Part shown: piece by piece, positions 1-10,573 of the stretch
Layout: each line of letters starts with the position of its first letter
Position numbering within the stretch: position 1 is the first letter of the stretch
Assembly: GCF_027594545.1 (NCBI RefSeq)
Contig: NZ_CP115160.1
Span: 2,737,001 to 2,801,000, forward strand
Direction of reading: 5' to 3'
DNA from: Algoriphagus sp. TR-M9
Lineage (GTDB): Bacteria > Bacteroidota > Bacteroidia > Cytophagales > Cyclobacteriaceae
DNA: 64,000 nucleotides
Notes under the pieces: model-generated
What the model saw: only the letters and a program-made list of their open reading frames with translations
Database searches by the model: none
Told to the model about the DNA's origin: nothing
Program-made: the position numbers and the translations under genes

Positions 1-1
1 T

Positions 2-805
2 GCCAGGGAGTTTGATGATTGGACCCAGGAAACGTTTGCTTACGACGCGGCACTTCGGGACAAAGCCAATACAGATTATCTGAAAAATATCCTCACTGAA
101 AACAGCTCCAGCATATCAGACTTCGCACTGAAAACCGTGGGTTCGATGACCGGTTTGGTACTGATTCCTGTTTTCATGTTCTTTTTCCTCCTGTATAGGG
201 ATCATCTCACTCAGGTAATAATTCAGATCTATAGAGATAAAGATCCCGAACTGGTCAAAATGCGGATCACCAGCCTGAGAAAAGTAATCCTAAATTACAT
301 AGTAGGCGTGGTGAAGGTAATGGGGATTTTGGCGATTCTGAACATCACTGCATTCTCCATCTTAGGCATCAAGCATGCGGTGTTTTTTGGGACTTTGGGG
401 GCTATACTGAATATCATTCCTTATGTAGGCCCCTTCTTTGGTGCCATGCTCCCAATGGTCTATTCCTTCCTGACCAAGGATAGTTTATTCTATCCTGCAG
501 GGGTATTAGTCAGCTATCAGATTATCCAAATGATAGAAGGTAATATTCTCACACCAAAGATTGTAGGAGGAAATGTCAATCTAAATGCATTCATCACCTT
601 CCTAGGTTTGATTATAGGAGGTACGATATGGGGAGTGGCAGGGATGATCCTGGTGATTCCTATGATGGCCATTTTGCGGGAAATATTTGATCTTTCTGAT
701 GCTACCAGACCCTTTGCTTTACTATTGGGAGAGGAAAAAGTTGAAAACCAGAATTCTGAAGAGGAACAAGAAGCCGAAGAAGTAGAAAACGAAAATGAAA
801 AGTAA
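2..805 (+). CDS. AI-2E family transporter (PerM-like), 5'-truncated
   Basis: This is the C-terminal 267 residues of a polytopic inner-membrane protein of the AI-2E/PerM exporter family. The frame is open from base 2, so the true start lies upstream of the window. The visible part has several hydrophobic helices and the family's glycine/proline-rich stretch NIIPYVGPFFGA (about residues 136-147 of the fragment), followed by the typical GNILTPKIVGGNVNLNAF region. The tail is strongly acidic (Glu-rich), predicted cytoplasmic. The family name comes from E. coli TqsA; other members act as ion antiporters, so the substrate cannot be read from sequence. The stop overlaps the start of the next gene by 11 bases, indicating translational coupling. 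A second family member lies at 10574-11668. Confidence 0.88.
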   Translation, partial: AREFDDWTQETFAYDAALRDKANTDYLKNILTENSSSISDFALKTVGSMTGLVLIPVFMFFFLLYRDHLTQVIIQIYRDKDPELVKMRITSLRKVILNYIVGVVKVMGILAILNITAFSILGIKHAVFFGTLGAILNIIPYVGPFFGAMLPMVYSFLTKDSLFYPAGVLVSYQIIQMIEGNILTPKIVGGNVNLNAFITFLGLIIGGTIWGVAGMILVIPMMAILREIFDLSDATRPFALLLGEEKVENQNSEEEQEAEEVENENEK

Positions 806-1724
806 AATAGTTATTGGCATCGCTCTATGTGGCCTATTGATATCCTGCGACACGGAGGAAAACAAAAAAGGCCGTTTTCTCCTGAAAGGAAACGAGAAAC
901 TGGATGAGAATGATCCAAAAGGAGCAATGGAGTTTTATGCGGAAGCCATAGAAATTGACTCCACGTATGCAGATGCCTATTACAATAAAGCAGTGGCGCA
1001 TCTGCAGCTCAACCAACTTCAGGAAAGTATTGCGGATTTGACTTTGGCCATAACTTACAAGCCTGCTTACCGAGACGCATACTTCCAAAGAGGCCTGAAT
1101 TACCTGGATAACGGGGAGTTTTACAAAGCCAGGGAAGATGCTGCATTTCTTCTCAACAATGATGGGGACAACTGGAAAAGTCACTTCCTGAACGGCTTGG
1201 TTTTGGAGAAGCTAAAGGAATATTCTGCCGCGCTGGACTCCTTTAAAAAGGCTTCGGATCTCAACCCTGATAATTCTGACCTGCAGGTAAACCAGGCGAC
1301 CATGCTGTACTACTTGAAGGATTTTGACTCAGCATTAGAAATTCTGGAAAAAGCTGAGCTCAACAATCCTATGGAAGCCAATCTTTTCAATCTACGATCC
1401 ATGATTTACTTTGACCAGGACCAGTATAAAAAGGCGCTGGAAGAAGTGGAAAAGGCCATAACATTAAATAATGGCCAAGCCTATTTCTATAATAATAAGG
1501 GCTTATACCTGCTGTTCTTAGGCGATACAGAGCAAGGTTTGGAGTTAATTAACCAAAGCATCAGAATGGACTCAAACAATCCATATGCGCTCCGAAACAA
1601 GGGGATTTACTATGTGATGCAAGGAGAAAAAACCACTGCGCTACAGTACTTAGAAGAACTGAATAATAACTATCCAGAAATGGAACTGGTAACTGAGTAT
1701 CTTGAAAAAGCTCAGGCGCTTTGA
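795..1724 (+). CDS. TPR-repeat lipoprotein
   Basis: A 309-residue protein with a lipoprotein signal peptide; the lipobox LLISC puts the acylated Cys at residue 18. The rest is about eight tetratricopeptide repeats, for example AMEFYAEAIEIDSTYADAYY near residues 44-63 and SALEILEKAELNNPMEANLF near 180-199. TPR arrays are protein-interaction scaffolds, so this is probably a periplasm-facing outer-membrane adaptor; its partner is unknown. It overlaps the upstream permease by 11 bases and probably shares its transcript. Its 3' end also overlaps the convergent hybrid kinase gene by 13 bases, so the two transcripts must be complementary at their ends. The fold is clear; the specific role is not. 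Confidence 0.85.
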   Translation: MKSKIVIGIALCGLLISCDTEENKKGRFLLKGNEKLDENDPKGAMEFYAEAIEIDSTYADAYYNKAVAHLQLNQLQESIADLTLAITYKPAYRDAYFQRGLNYLDNGEFYKAREDAAFLLNNDGDNWKSHFLNGLVLEKLKEYSAALDSFKKASDLNPDNSDLQVNQATMLYYLKDFDSALEILEKAELNNPMEANLFNLRSMIYFDQDQYKKALEEVEKAITLNNGQAYFYNNKGLYLLFLGDTEQGLELINQSIRMDSNNPYALRNKGIYYVMQGEKTTALQYLEELNNNYPEMELVTEYLEKAQAL

Positions 1725-3937
1725 TTCCGCTCTAAAATAGCCTCCCGAATCACTTTCAACAATTCCGAGGCATCGATCGGCTTGGCTACGAACCCATCAA
1801 ACCCATACTCGTTGATGCGGTCCATGATCTCCAGCTTCGCGGCGGCAGTCAGGGCAATTACCGGCAGGTCTGAAAACTTTTTGATGGCCGCTGTGGCTTC
1901 AAATCCATCCATTTCAGGCATCTGAATATCCATCAAAATACAATCAAAATCAGTTTTCTTTACAGCTTCTACGGCTTCTCTGCCATTGTGCACACGTTCA
2001 AAACTATACCCCCACTTCTTGATGATCTTACCCAGTACGAGTGCGTTGACATCGTTATCTTCTGCCAGGAGTAAATGCAAAGAGGAAATAGTGCTAGGGA
2101 TCAAACCTACTTTACCCGGGTCAGAAAGTGGCTGATTCATGACATCCAACTCCAACTCAAAAGAAAACTCACTTCCCTCTCCCACTTTAGACTTCAGGTG
2201 GATTTCACTTCCCATAAGGTTTAGTAGCTTTCTGGTAATCGATAGTCCTAAGCCTGTTCCTCCATATTTGGTACTGAAAGTGGGTTTTACCTGATCAAAG
2301 TCATTAAAAATCCTTTCTTGATCTTCTGGAGCTATACCTATTCCTGAGTCTTTCACTTGGAAGTAAACTTTAGCTCTCGAGTCCATTTTATCGATCAGCT
2401 TCACTTTCACTTCTACTTTCCCATCTCTGGTAAATTTCAGGGCATTGGTAATTAAATTATTGAGAACCTGTGCCAATCGGGTTTTGTCTGCATTCACTAG
2501 GATATCCAAGCCTTCATCCATCTCTAGAGCTAGGGTATTTTTGGTATCCTTGGCATGGAATGATAAGCCCTGTATGATTTGATTCACCAGAGAATCAAGT
2601 AATAATGGAGCCTTTTCAATCTTAAGCTTACCGGCTTCTATTTTTTGAAAATCAAGTAGATCATTGATCATGGTGATCAGGTTTTCTACCGCAAAGTTGA
2701 TCGTAGTGAGGGCGTCTTTTTGGTGATGCTGAGGATTATCCTGCATCAAGGAGTAGGTAGATCCCGATATTGCGTTCAATGGTGTTCTCAACTCATGACT
2801 GATCATGGATAGAAATTCCGATTTAACCTGATTGGCTTTTTCTGCCGCTTTTCTGGAATCATCCAGCTGGGTCTCAAATTCTTTTTGGGCAGTGATATCT
2901 GTCAAATACCCATACCAAACCATATCTCCATTGGACAACACTTCTGGTCTAGCAGCACCCAATACCCAATGATAATCTTCTGAATCGCCTCTTTTGACCC
3001 TGAACTGGCATTGCCATGGCTGTAGGGTTTTTGCGGAGCTCACAGAACTCATAACTACCTGCCCCAAATCCATTGGGTGGACTTTGGCTATAGCACTGGA
3101 AATATCAGAAAAGCTGGTGATTTCCTCTGGACTCATTCCCAAAATCGTGGCTATTCCTTTGGACAAAAAGGAAAAACTCATCTTCCCTTCCTGATCCAAT
3201 ACCATCTGGTATAAGCCTCCAGGCACCTGATCGGTTAGATTTTTCAAAAATTGGCTGCTTTCTTCCAGGTTTTTTTCAAGGGCTACCTTGTCAGAAATAT
3301 CCTTAAAACTCAGCAGAATAAGTTCATTATTGTCCAAGTCAGCGGGAGTGGCATTTATTTCCAGGATAAGTTCATTCTCCTTTCCACTTACTAGTGAAGC
3401 AGTTTTCAATTGCTCTTTTCCGAGCTTCAGCCATTCCCTCCACAGATTCCTATCGCTAAACAGGAACCCTGTTTCTCTCAAATGATAGAGTTTTTCGTCC
3501 TGAGAAAACCCGAACAAGGAAAGTGCCTTTTTATTAGAAAAGCACACTTCTCCATCTGGCTTGGCCACCACATAGGCTTCTTGAGCATCATTGAGTAATT
3601 GAAGCAACTCTTCCTGGGTAGGCAGGCCATTGGTGGTGATGGTTTTGCCTTTATAGAATAGGTAGTAATTGGAAGAATTGTCCTGTGGCTGTTCAAAGCT
3701 GAATTCATATTTACTTCCCTCAAATTCAAATAAAATCTGCTCTTTGAAGAGAAAGGAATTCACATCAATGCCAAGTTGAATCAGCGTTTTGTCTTTCAGG
3801 CTATGCCCAATATTTTCTTCAAATGATTCATTCGTATAAAAAATCTCATAAGGGTAAAAATCATTTGCCAAAAAAACCATCTCAGAGGATTCTAGGATGA
3901 TCTTTTTGAAAATGTTGTTGATACTATTTCCCTGCAT
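1712..3937 (-). CDS. PAS-domain hybrid sensor histidine kinase/response regulator
   Basis: A soluble 741-residue hybrid kinase with no evident membrane segment or signal peptide. The order is an N-terminal PAS-like sensory region (about 1-110), a PAS domain (about 110-220), a PAS/PAC domain (about 225-360, including YHWVLGAARPE), a HisKA dimerisation helix with SHELRTPLNA (phospho-acceptor His381), a HATPase domain with GIGIAPEDQERIF and GGTGLGLSI, and a C-terminal receiver domain with LMDIQMPEMDG (phospho-acceptor Asp670) and the conserved Lys in FVAKPI. It autophosphorylates in response to a cytoplasmic cue and passes phosphate to its own receiver. No HPt or separate response regulator is adjacent, so the output is unknown. 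The gene is monocistronic and convergent with the TPR lipoprotein gene. Confidence 0.92.
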   Translation of the reverse strand: MQGNSINNIFKKIILESSEMVFLANDFYPYEIFYTNESFEENIGHSLKDKTLIQLGIDVNSFLFKEQILFEFEGSKYEFSFEQPQDNSSNYYLFYKGKTITTNGLPTQEELLQLLNDAQEAYVVAKPDGEVCFSNKKALSLFGFSQDEKLYHLRETGFLFSDRNLWREWLKLGKEQLKTASLVSGKENELILEINATPADLDNNELILLSFKDISDKVALEKNLEESSQFLKNLTDQVPGGLYQMVLDQEGKMSFSFLSKGIATILGMSPEEITSFSDISSAIAKVHPMDLGQVVMSSVSSAKTLQPWQCQFRVKRGDSEDYHWVLGAARPEVLSNGDMVWYGYLTDITAQKEFETQLDDSRKAAEKANQVKSEFLSMISHELRTPLNAISGSTYSLMQDNPQHHQKDALTTINFAVENLITMINDLLDFQKIEAGKLKIEKAPLLLDSLVNQIIQGLSFHAKDTKNTLALEMDEGLDILVNADKTRLAQVLNNLITNALKFTRDGKVEVKVKLIDKMDSRAKVYFQVKDSGIGIAPEDQERIFNDFDQVKPTFSTKYGGTGLGLSITRKLLNLMGSEIHLKSKVGEGSEFSFELELDVMNQPLSDPGKVGLIPSTISSLHLLLAEDNDVNALVLGKIIKKWGYSFERVHNGREAVEAVKKTDFDCILMDIQMPEMDGFEATAAIKKFSDLPVIALTAAAKLEIMDRINEYGFDGFVAKPIDASELLKVIREAILERNQSA

Positions 3938-4119
3938 GATGGATTTTTTAGGGAATGTGAATCCCCCTTGGTGAATTGCATTTTACAATAACACAAACAT
4001 ACACCAATATGCATTTCATATCAAGCTTTTTGCCTTACAAATATATTTTTTGGAAGAATATTTGACAAAAAGCAAACGACCAAGCCGGGTGAAGGGGTAG
4101 TTTTACCAAATTTCAGGAC

Positions 4120-4150
4120 AAAAAAAAACCGTGGGATGACCACGGCTTTT
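4120..4150 (-). terminator. Rho-independent terminator of the aconitase gene
   Basis: Read on the minus strand, a 6-bp GC-rich stem (ccgtgg at 4129-4134 paired with ccacgg at 4140-4145) is followed by a run of nine T (A on the plus strand, 4120-4128). It starts about 22 bases past the aconitase stop codon. Confidence 0.85.
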
Positions 4151-4171
4151 TCACTGAATTAAACCTAGTTG

Positions 4172-6433
4172 TTATGATTTCGCTTTGATTAGGTTTAGTG
4201 CAGAACCTGCTTTAAACCAATCAATTTGACCTTCATTATAAGTATGATTCACCTGAATGGTATCGTATGACCCATCAGCATGATTCAAGACCACTTGCAG
4301 TTGCTTACCTGGAGCAAAGTCTGTGAGTCCAAGAATATCAATGCTATCGTCCTCCTGAATCAGTTCATAGTCTGAAGGATTGACAAAAGTTAAGGCTAGC
4401 ATCCCCTGCTTCTTCAGGTTTGTTTCATGGATTCTAGCAAAGGATTTCACTAGGATGGCACGAACTCCCAAGAAACGAGGCTCCATAGCGGCATGCTCAC
4501 GGGAAGATCCTTCTCCGTAATTCTCATCACCAACTACGATTGATCCGATTCCATTTGCTTTGTAATCACGCTGAGTGGCTGGTACTTCACCGTACGCTCC
4601 AGTCAACTGATTTTTAACGGAATTGGTCTGGTCGTTATAGGCATTTACAGCCCCGATCAGCATATTATTAGAAATGTTATCCAAGTGGCCTCTGAACCTC
4701 AGCCATGGACCTGCCATAGAGATATGATCTGTAGTACATTTTCCTTTAGCTTTGATCAGCAGCTTTAAGCCTTTGAGGTCGGTACCTTCCCATGGTTGGA
4801 AAGATTCCAAAAGCTGCAAACGGTCAGAAGTCTCACTTACTGAAACCACTACGCTTGAACCGTCCTCAGCAGGTTTTTGATAGCCAGCATCTTCCACTGC
4901 AAATCCTTTGGTAGGAAGCTCTAGGCCAGCTGGTTCATCCAGTTTCACTTGTTTACCTTCTTCGTTCACCAAAGCGTCTGTCAGAGGGTTGAAAGTAAGA
5001 TCACCTGCGATAGCCAATGCAGTTACAATTTCCGGAGAAGCTACAAAAGCGTGGGTATTAGGGTTTCCATCTGCACGCTTCGCAAAGTTTCTGTTGAAGG
5101 AAGTGATGATGGAGTTCTTTTCTTGCTTTTCAGCCCCATGTCTAGCCCACTGCCCGATACAAGGTCCACAGGCATTGGCCAGCACTACACCGCCCATTTT
5201 GCCGAAGGTATCCAAAAATCCATCGCGGTCTACCGTATATCTTACCTGCTCCGATCCTGGAGTAATGGTATATTCAGATTTAGCGATAAGCTTTTTGTCC
5301 ACAGCCTGTTGAGCGAGAGAAGCAGCTCGTGAGATATCTTCGTAGGAAGAGTTGGTACAAGATCCGATCAAACCCACTTCTAGTTTTGCCGGCCAGTCGT
5401 TTTCTTTCACGGCAGCAGCAAACTTAGAAATAGGCCAAGCTAGGTCTGGGGTGAACGGGCCATTTACATGAGGCTCCAGTTCAGAAAGGTTAATCTCGAT
5501 AACTTCATCAAAGTATTTGGCTGGATCTGCATAAACTTCAGGGTCGCCGGTCAAGTGCTCAGCTATACCATTGGCAAGTTCAGCCACATCCGCTCTTCCT
5601 GTACCACTTAGGTATGCGGCAGATTTTTCATCGTATCCGAAAATCGAGGTCGTAGCCCCGATTTCAGCACCCATGTTACAGATGGTACCTTTTCCGGTGG
5701 CAGAAAGAGAATTGGCTCCTTCTCCGAAATATTCTACGATAGCACCGGTTCCACCTTTTACAGTGAGAATACCAGCCACTTTCAAGATCACGTCTTTTGC
5801 AGAAGTCCAACCAGAAAGTTTCCCGGTCAGTTTTACCCCTATCAGTTTAGGAAATTTCAGCTCCCAAGGAAGCCCAGCCATCACATCACAAGCATCAGCA
5901 CCACCCACACCAATCGCGACCATACCGAGTCCACCGGCATTTGGGGTATGCGAATCTGTACCGATCATCATTCCGCCTGGGAATGCATAATTTTCCAAAA
6001 CTACCTGATGTATGATACCAGCACCAGGCTTCCAAAAGCCTATGCCGTACTTATTAGAAACTGAAGAAAGGAAGTCATAAACTTCTCTGTTTTTGTCTTT
6101 GGCTTGGCTCAGGTCTTTCTCAGCCCCTACCTCTGCCTGGATCAGGTGATCGCAATGCACAGTAGACGGAACTGCCACCTGGCTTTTACCGGCTTGCATA
6201 AATTGCAAAAGAGCCATCTGGGCAGTCGCATCTTGCATCGCAACCCTATCTGGCTTAAAATCAACATAGGAGACACCTCTATCGTATGCCTGAGACGCTA
6301 CTCCTTCACTAAGGTGTGCATAAAGAATCTTTTCTGTCAAGGCCAGAGGGCGACCTACTGCCTTGCGGGCTGCAGCGATACGCTCTGGGTATCTGTCATA
6401 CACTTCCTTGATCATTTCAATATCAAAAGCCAT
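4172..6433 (-). CDS. acn: Aconitate hydratase, mitochondrial type
   Basis: A 753-residue aconitase isomerising citrate to isocitrate in the TCA cycle. The three [4Fe-4S] ligands are visible: Cys359 in [11 protein letters not shown] and Cys422/Cys425 in [10 protein letters not shown], the spacing of the mitochondrial-type enzyme rather than AcnB. The C-terminal swivel domain carries [17 protein letters not shown]. The start is placed at the ATG at 6433, giving [19 protein letters not shown]; an in-frame extension up to 6520 exists but has no family resemblance and runs through probable promoter DNA. A TATATTTG element (minus strand, 6478-6485) lies about 45 bases upstream and could be the -7 box. 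The gene is followed by a good terminator and appears monocistronic. Confidence 0.96.
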   Translation of the reverse strand: MAFDIEMIKEVYDRYPERIAAARKAVGRPLALTEKILYAHLSEGVASQAYDRGVSYVDFKPDRVAMQDATAQMALLQFMQAGKSQVAVPSTVHCDHLIQAEVGAEKDLSQAKDKNREVYDFLSSVSNKYGIGFWKPGAGIIHQVVLENYAFPGGMMIGTDSHTPNAGGLGMVAIGVGGADACDVMAGLPWELKFPKLIGVKLTGKLSGWTSAKDVILKVAGILTVKGGTGAIVEYFGEGANSLSATGKGTICNMGAEIGATTSIFGYDEKSAAYLSGTGRADVAELANGIAEHLTGDPEVYADPAKYFDEVIEINLSELEPHVNGPFTPDLAWPISKFAAAVKENDWPAKLEVGLIGSCTNSSYEDISRAASLAQQAVDKKLIAKSEYTITPGSEQVRYTVDRDGFLDTFGKMGGVVLANACGPCIGQWARHGAEKQEKNSIITSFNRNFAKRADGNPNTHAFVASPEIVTALAIAGDLTFNPLTDALVNEEGKQVKLDEPAGLELPTKGFAVEDAGYQKPAEDGSSVVVSVSETSDRLQLLESFQPWEGTDLKGLKLLIKAKGKCTTDHISMAGPWLRFRGHLDNISNNMLIGAVNAYNDQTNSVKNQLTGAYGEVPATQRDYKANGIGSIVVGDENYGEGSSREHAAMEPRFLGVRAILVKSFARIHETNLKKQGMLALTFVNPSDYELIQEDDSIDILGLTDFAPGKQLQVVLNHADGSYDTIQVNHTYNEGQIDWFKAGSALNLIKAKS

Positions 6434-6477
6434 TATATAGGGATTTTTGTTAGGTAAAAGGTTCAATTTTTCGTCTG

Positions 6478-6485
6478 CAAATATA
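6478..6485 (-). promoter_or_regulatory. Possible -7 element of the aconitase promoter
   Basis: The minus strand reads TATATTTG, matching the Bacteroidota -7 consensus TAnnTTTG, 45 bases upstream of the chosen aconitase start. No convincing TTG -33 box was found at the expected 19-21-base spacing, so support is partial. Confidence 0.4.
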
Positions 6486-6721
6486 GAAATATAGCCCAAT
6501 ATTCTAGTACCTAACATCAACAGTAAGACATCCTTGATCCTTATTTAAAACCATTTTAGAGTACTGCTACTGATCCTATGATCTAAAGTGACAAAAACCC
6601 CCTGGTTACAGACAAGAATCGCCAAACTGAAGTGGGTGGATTTCTCTGCATTCACAACTAATTCCTATATTAGCGCTCTGGGCATATACCATCAAAACTC
6701 AGAATCCCCTTACTGCCACTA

Positions 6722-8479
6722 ATGCCTTTTTCGCTGAATCCTTTTGCTATCACTTTAATGGTTTCCGGACTCTTGGTAGGAGTTCTCTCGGGATATATTT
6801 TCTTTAAGGTAAAAGGCTCCACCCGTTGGATAGCCCTTACCATGTTTTGCGCTGCTATCTGGGGGTTTTTCTATGGCTTAGAACTGGGGATGTCGCAGTT
6901 AAATCAAATGATGACTTTCATCAAATTAGAGTACATCGGGATTTCCTATGTCTCTGCATTTTGGCTGATCTTCACATTGAAATACACGGGCATTAAGTTT
7001 AAAAATGAGGAACTTATACTATTTCTAATTTTGCTCATCCCTACCTTCACTTTTTTCTTAGTTCTGACCAATGAAATGCATTACCTCCATTACGAGCGAA
7101 TGCAGGTATCCTATTCCGGTCCTTTCCCTACCCTCAAACTTCAGGTAGGGCCTTGGTATTTTGTCCATATGATTTATTCCTATCTGAGTTTTGCGCTTGG
7201 CAATATTATACTTTGGAAAAGGTTTCGATTTGCGGATCAATTATACCGAACACAAACCAATCTTATTATTGTAGCAGGGCTTTTCCCATTGATTTTTAAT
7301 GTCTTATACCAATCCAAACTATTCATCCCCTTCGAGACCATAGACCTCACTCCTTATGCATTTTTGCTCACCTATTTGGTCATCGGCTTTGCCATAATCA
7401 AGTATAATCTATTCAGCATCAAACCCATTGCCCTCACTAAGATTATGGAGGCAATCACCAAAGGCGTGCTCGTATTAGATGTGAATCATATGGTGGTCGA
7501 CTTCAATCCTGCTTTTCAAAACTTCTTTCTAAAGTCCAAAAAAGTAAAAACCGGACTGAATGTAGATGAACTTTTTGCTGCCAAACCTGAATTGCTCAAA
7601 CTGCTGCATGACCAGCAAGCCAAGACCGTTGAACTGGCAGATAGAGAAAGCCAAAACACGAAATACTTCAGCGTAGAGTTGATTCCACTCCTGGACAAAA
7701 AAGACCAAAGCTATGGTTCGATTCTTATGTTTGAGGACATTACCAATCAAAAGCAAATCAATGAAAAGCTCAGTAATCAAGCCAGCGAACTACTGAAACT
7801 CAACAACCTGAAGGATAAATATTTCAGCATTATATCCCATGACCTCAAAGGTCCCATCACCAGCATCAAAGACCTGCTGCACTACACAGATACTGGCTTG
7901 ATTTCGCAGGAGGAATTTATGGAGCTACTGCCCGAAGTCAGCAAAAACATGGAAGATGTAACCATGCTTTTGGAAAACCTACTGGCCTGGACAAGCTCTC
8001 AAATCAGAGGAGGAGAACATATGCAGCTGAAGGAGTTTACGCTAAATGAAGTCATAGAGCAGCAAATAGAACTCCTGCAGCGCGTGGCAGATGGAAAAAA
8101 TATACAAATCGAATCAGCTTGTCAGACTGAACTAAAGGTCAAAGCAGATAAGAACATGATGGAATTGGTCCTGAGAAACCTCATGAATAATGCCTTGAAG
8201 TTCTCCACATCAGGAAGCAAGATTCTAGTGAGAACCTCTGAAGAAAATGGCATGGCCAAAACCTGTATTCAGGATTTCGGAAAGGGAATCAGCCCTGAAA
8301 ATCTAGCCAGAATCAAAGAAGGTGTCTCCTTTACTACCCTGGGTGAAAATCAAGAAAAAGGAACCGGCCTTGGGTTGATTTTGACGAAAGAGTACATAGA
8401 GAAAAACAGAGGCCAACTGGACATTGAATCTGTTCCGGGCAAAGGATCCACTTTTTGCATCAGCTTACCGAAGTCCTGA
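6722..8479 (+). CDS. 7TM-type membrane sensor histidine kinase
   Basis: A 585-residue membrane kinase. Residues 1-235 contain seven predicted transmembrane helices of the 'histidine kinase N-terminal 7TM' type. A PAS domain follows (about 240-345), then a short coiled coil, a HisKA domain with SIISHDLKGP (phospho-acceptor His373) and a HATPase domain with N-box NLMNNALKFS and G-boxes DFGKGI and GTGLGLIL. The 7TM module is thought to sense a small or membrane-associated ligand; nothing here identifies it. There is no receiver domain and no adjacent response regulator, so it is an orphan kinase. The stop lies 7 bases from that of the convergent acyl-CoA reductase gene, leaving no room for separate terminators. 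Confidence 0.92.
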   Translation: MPFSLNPFAITLMVSGLLVGVLSGYIFFKVKGSTRWIALTMFCAAIWGFFYGLELGMSQLNQMMTFIKLEYIGISYVSAFWLIFTLKYTGIKFKNEELILFLILLIPTFTFFLVLTNEMHYLHYERMQVSYSGPFPTLKLQVGPWYFVHMIYSYLSFALGNIILWKRFRFADQLYRTQTNLIIVAGLFPLIFNVLYQSKLFIPFETIDLTPYAFLLTYLVIGFAIIKYNLFSIKPIALTKIMEAITKGVLVLDVNHMVVDFNPAFQNFFLKSKKVKTGLNVDELFAAKPELLKLLHDQQAKTVELADRESQNTKYFSVELIPLLDKKDQSYGSILMFEDITNQKQINEKLSNQASELLKLNNLKDKYFSIISHDLKGPITSIKDLLHYTDTGLISQEEFMELLPEVSKNMEDVTMLLENLLAWTSSQIRGGEHMQLKEFTLNEVIEQQIELLQRVADGKNIQIESACQTELKVKADKNMMELVLRNLMNNALKFSTSGSKILVRTSEENGMAKTCIQDFGKGISPENLARIKEGVSFTTLGENQEKGTGLGLILTKEYIEKNRGQLDIESVPGKGSTFCISLPKS

Positions 8480-8486
8480 TTTTTGA

Positions 8487-9500
8487 TTAAAGCTTCAGCA
8501 AAAACGCAAGCGTATCCACGCCATCTGCATAGTCCCAAGGCTCTGGATGCTGTGCAGCACCAAAGGGTACAGCTCCTTTTATATAGTCAGGGTTACCTAC
8601 CATGCACTGAATTTTACTCGCATTAGCATCAAGGCTTTTATACAGCTGGTCTAAGTCCTGATAGAGCTCATAATTCAGCACAGAAATGGGTGACACCAGG
8701 TCTTCGCTTTCTCTCAGGAGCAGAAATCCATTGTCGAGGTGTTTTTCACCATTTACTAAATAAATTGACTTATTGTAATCGTAATTATTATGATACTTAT
8801 GATGTGCGGCAATACCGGAGTACATTTCGAGGGCATGAAGAAGTAGCTGAAGATTTTCCTCGCTTTTGACATAAAGTTTGGAGACATTTCTACATCCCAA
8901 GCCATAAAACTTAAAAATATCTTTGCCCAGGTTCTGAAAATCCTCTACTGTTTCAGCACCGGATAGCACAGCCACAGATGTTCTATTCTGACGGATCACA
9001 TGAGGATATTTCCCAAAATAGTAATTAAAGTACCTGGATGAATTGTCACTGCCAGTGGCGATGTAAGCATCCTTAGCTTTCAGCATTTCCTCCAAGCTGA
9101 TCTGGGATTCAAATCGCTGGTCTATTTCGATCAACTTCGCAACTATCCATTTCATCAGTACTTCATCTGATGAGCTCAGTTTCAGGCAAGCTTTGTGGCC
9201 AGCCAGTAACACACACATCAAATCATGAAACCCTACTGCCGGAATATTGCCTGCCAGCATCAGTCCCACAGCTTTGGGCTGCTTCACCGCAGCGAGCTCA
9301 TAGGCAGAAAGCCATTTTTGTAGCTTCTCCGGTGTGAGCATGTACGCAATTCCGGCCAAAGCTGAATCCACGGACTCAGGAGTAAACCAATTGTTCTGGT
9401 TTTCCGCACGTCGGGTCAGGGATTCCTTTTCTTCTGGAGGAATATTCTGCAGGGCTTCACCTAATTTTACAAAAGCGGCAATTCGTTCAGTAGGTAGCAT
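8487..9500 (-). CDS. Acyl-CoA reductase, LuxC family
   Basis: A 337-residue protein of the LuxC/acyl-CoA reductase family, which uses NADPH to reduce a fatty-acyl thioester to the aldehyde through a Cys-bound acyl intermediate. The likely catalytic Cys is in LGCRNVSKLYV (about residue 202), and AGNIPAVGFHDL (about 82-93) lies in the nucleotide-binding half. It is much shorter than bioluminescence LuxC (about 480 residues) and no other lux gene is present, so light production is not implied. It is divergent from a ferredoxin gene, with 141 bases between the starts. A TAAATTTG element on the minus strand (9520-9527) could be its -7 box. The physiological acyl substrate is unknown. Confidence 0.85.
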   Translation of the reverse strand: MLPTERIAAFVKLGEALQNIPPEEKESLTRRAENQNNWFTPESVDSALAGIAYMLTPEKLQKWLSAYELAAVKQPKAVGLMLAGNIPAVGFHDLMCVLLAGHKACLKLSSSDEVLMKWIVAKLIEIDQRFESQISLEEMLKAKDAYIATGSDNSSRYFNYYFGKYPHVIRQNRTSVAVLSGAETVEDFQNLGKDIFKFYGLGCRNVSKLYVKSEENLQLLLHALEMYSGIAAHHKYHNNYDYNKSIYLVNGEKHLDNGFLLLRESEDLVSPISVLNYELYQDLDQLYKSLDANASKIQCMVGNPDYIKGAVPFGAAQHPEPWDYADGVDTLAFLLKL

Positions 9501-9589
9501 ATTGTTTCGTTTGAACAGGCAAATTTAGACTTTTTGAGTCGAAGCTGAATTAGAATCAAATTAAATTAGTTAGCATGACAACTTTTTTA

Positions 9590-9620
9590 TTGTCTCTCAG
9601 TTTTAAGGTTGTTACTTTTG
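9590..9620 (+). promoter_or_regulatory. Bacteroidota-type promoter of the ferredoxin gene
   Basis: A TTG (-33) at 9590-9592 and TACTTTTG (-7, consensus TAnnTTTG) at 9613-9620 are separated by 20 bases. The start codon is 21 bases downstream, implying a short leader. This is one of the clearest promoters in the window. Confidence 0.75.
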
Positions 9621-9632
9621 TGTAATAAATAA

Positions 9633-9989
<357 letters not shown>

Positions 9990-10087
9990 ATATGCTGTCG
10001 GTTGATTAGCACCCTTATTTTTAGGGCTGGTTCTAAAGGAATTAGAGATAAAATTTAAGCTAAAGATTAAATTTTAGAGAGTTGGAT

Positions 10088-10119
10088 TTGAATTCTCGCA
10101 TCTAATTGTTTTATCTTAG
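10088..10119 (+). promoter_or_regulatory. Probable promoter of the PUR-family gene
   Basis: A TTG at 10088-10090 and TATCTTAG at 10112-10119 (one mismatch to TAnnTTTG) are separated by 21 bases, 41 bases upstream of the GTG start chosen for the next gene. Its position makes a start upstream of about 10126 unlikely. Confidence 0.5.
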
Positions 10120-10159
10120 ACCGTATTTAAACCAACCTTACACTAATAACAGAACGACT

Positions 10160-10489
10160 GTGGACGATCAAAGAGGCTATGATAGAGAAGAAATATTCTC
10201 ACAAAAAGTAAAAGCTGGTAAGAGAACATATTTCTTTGATGTGAAGGCAACACGAGCAAACGATTACTACCTGACTATTACAGAAAGTAAAAGAAGACCG
10301 AATGGTGATAGCTTCACCTACGAAAAGCACAAAATCTTCTTATACAAGGAAGACTTTCACAAATTCGCAGAGGCACTTAATGTAGCTGTAGATCACGTGA
10401 AGACGGAGCTGATGCCTGAGGTGGATTTTGAACAGTACGAAAGAGAGGATGAAGAGTCAGAGTACAAGGACGAATTAAAATGGGATTAG
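10160..10489 (+). CDS. PUR-family (DUF3276) DNA/RNA-binding protein
   Basis: A 109-residue protein of the bacterial PUR-alpha-like family (DUF3276), whose studied members bind single-stranded nucleic acid as dimers. The conserved body runs from EEIFSQKVKAGKRTYFFDVK through FHKFAEALNVAVDHV; the tail is acidic. The start is taken as GTG at 10160, giving (M)DDQRGYDREE, which matches family length; the frame also runs back to a TTG at 10106, but that lies inside the probable promoter. A short hairpin terminator at 10539-10561 follows. The cellular target (transcript or DNA) is not known. Confidence 0.85.
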   Translation: MDDQRGYDREEIFSQKVKAGKRTYFFDVKATRANDYYLTITESKRRPNGDSFTYEKHKIFLYKEDFHKFAEALNVAVDHVKTELMPEVDFEQYEREDEESEYKDELKWD

Positions 10490-10538
10490 GTAGAAAAAGT
10501 TTTTCTACTGGTTTCTAATTATAGAAATAGTAAATTGG

Positions 10539-10561
10539 AGGAGACAGAGATGTCTCCTTTT
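10539..10561 (+). terminator. Hairpin terminator overlapping the next gene's apparent start
   Basis: A perfect 8-bp stem (aggagaca at 10539-10546 with tgtctcct at 10551-10558), a GAGA loop and four T. It lies 50 bases past the PUR-family stop. The possible transporter ATG at 10550 falls in the loop, which argues for the later ATG at 10574. The T-tract is short, so read-through is possible. Confidence 0.6.
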
Positions 10562-10573
10562 CTCGTATTAGCT

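Noticed and set aside
6434-6520. N-terminal extension of aconitase
   Set aside because: It does not resemble the family and passes through a probable -7 promoter element.
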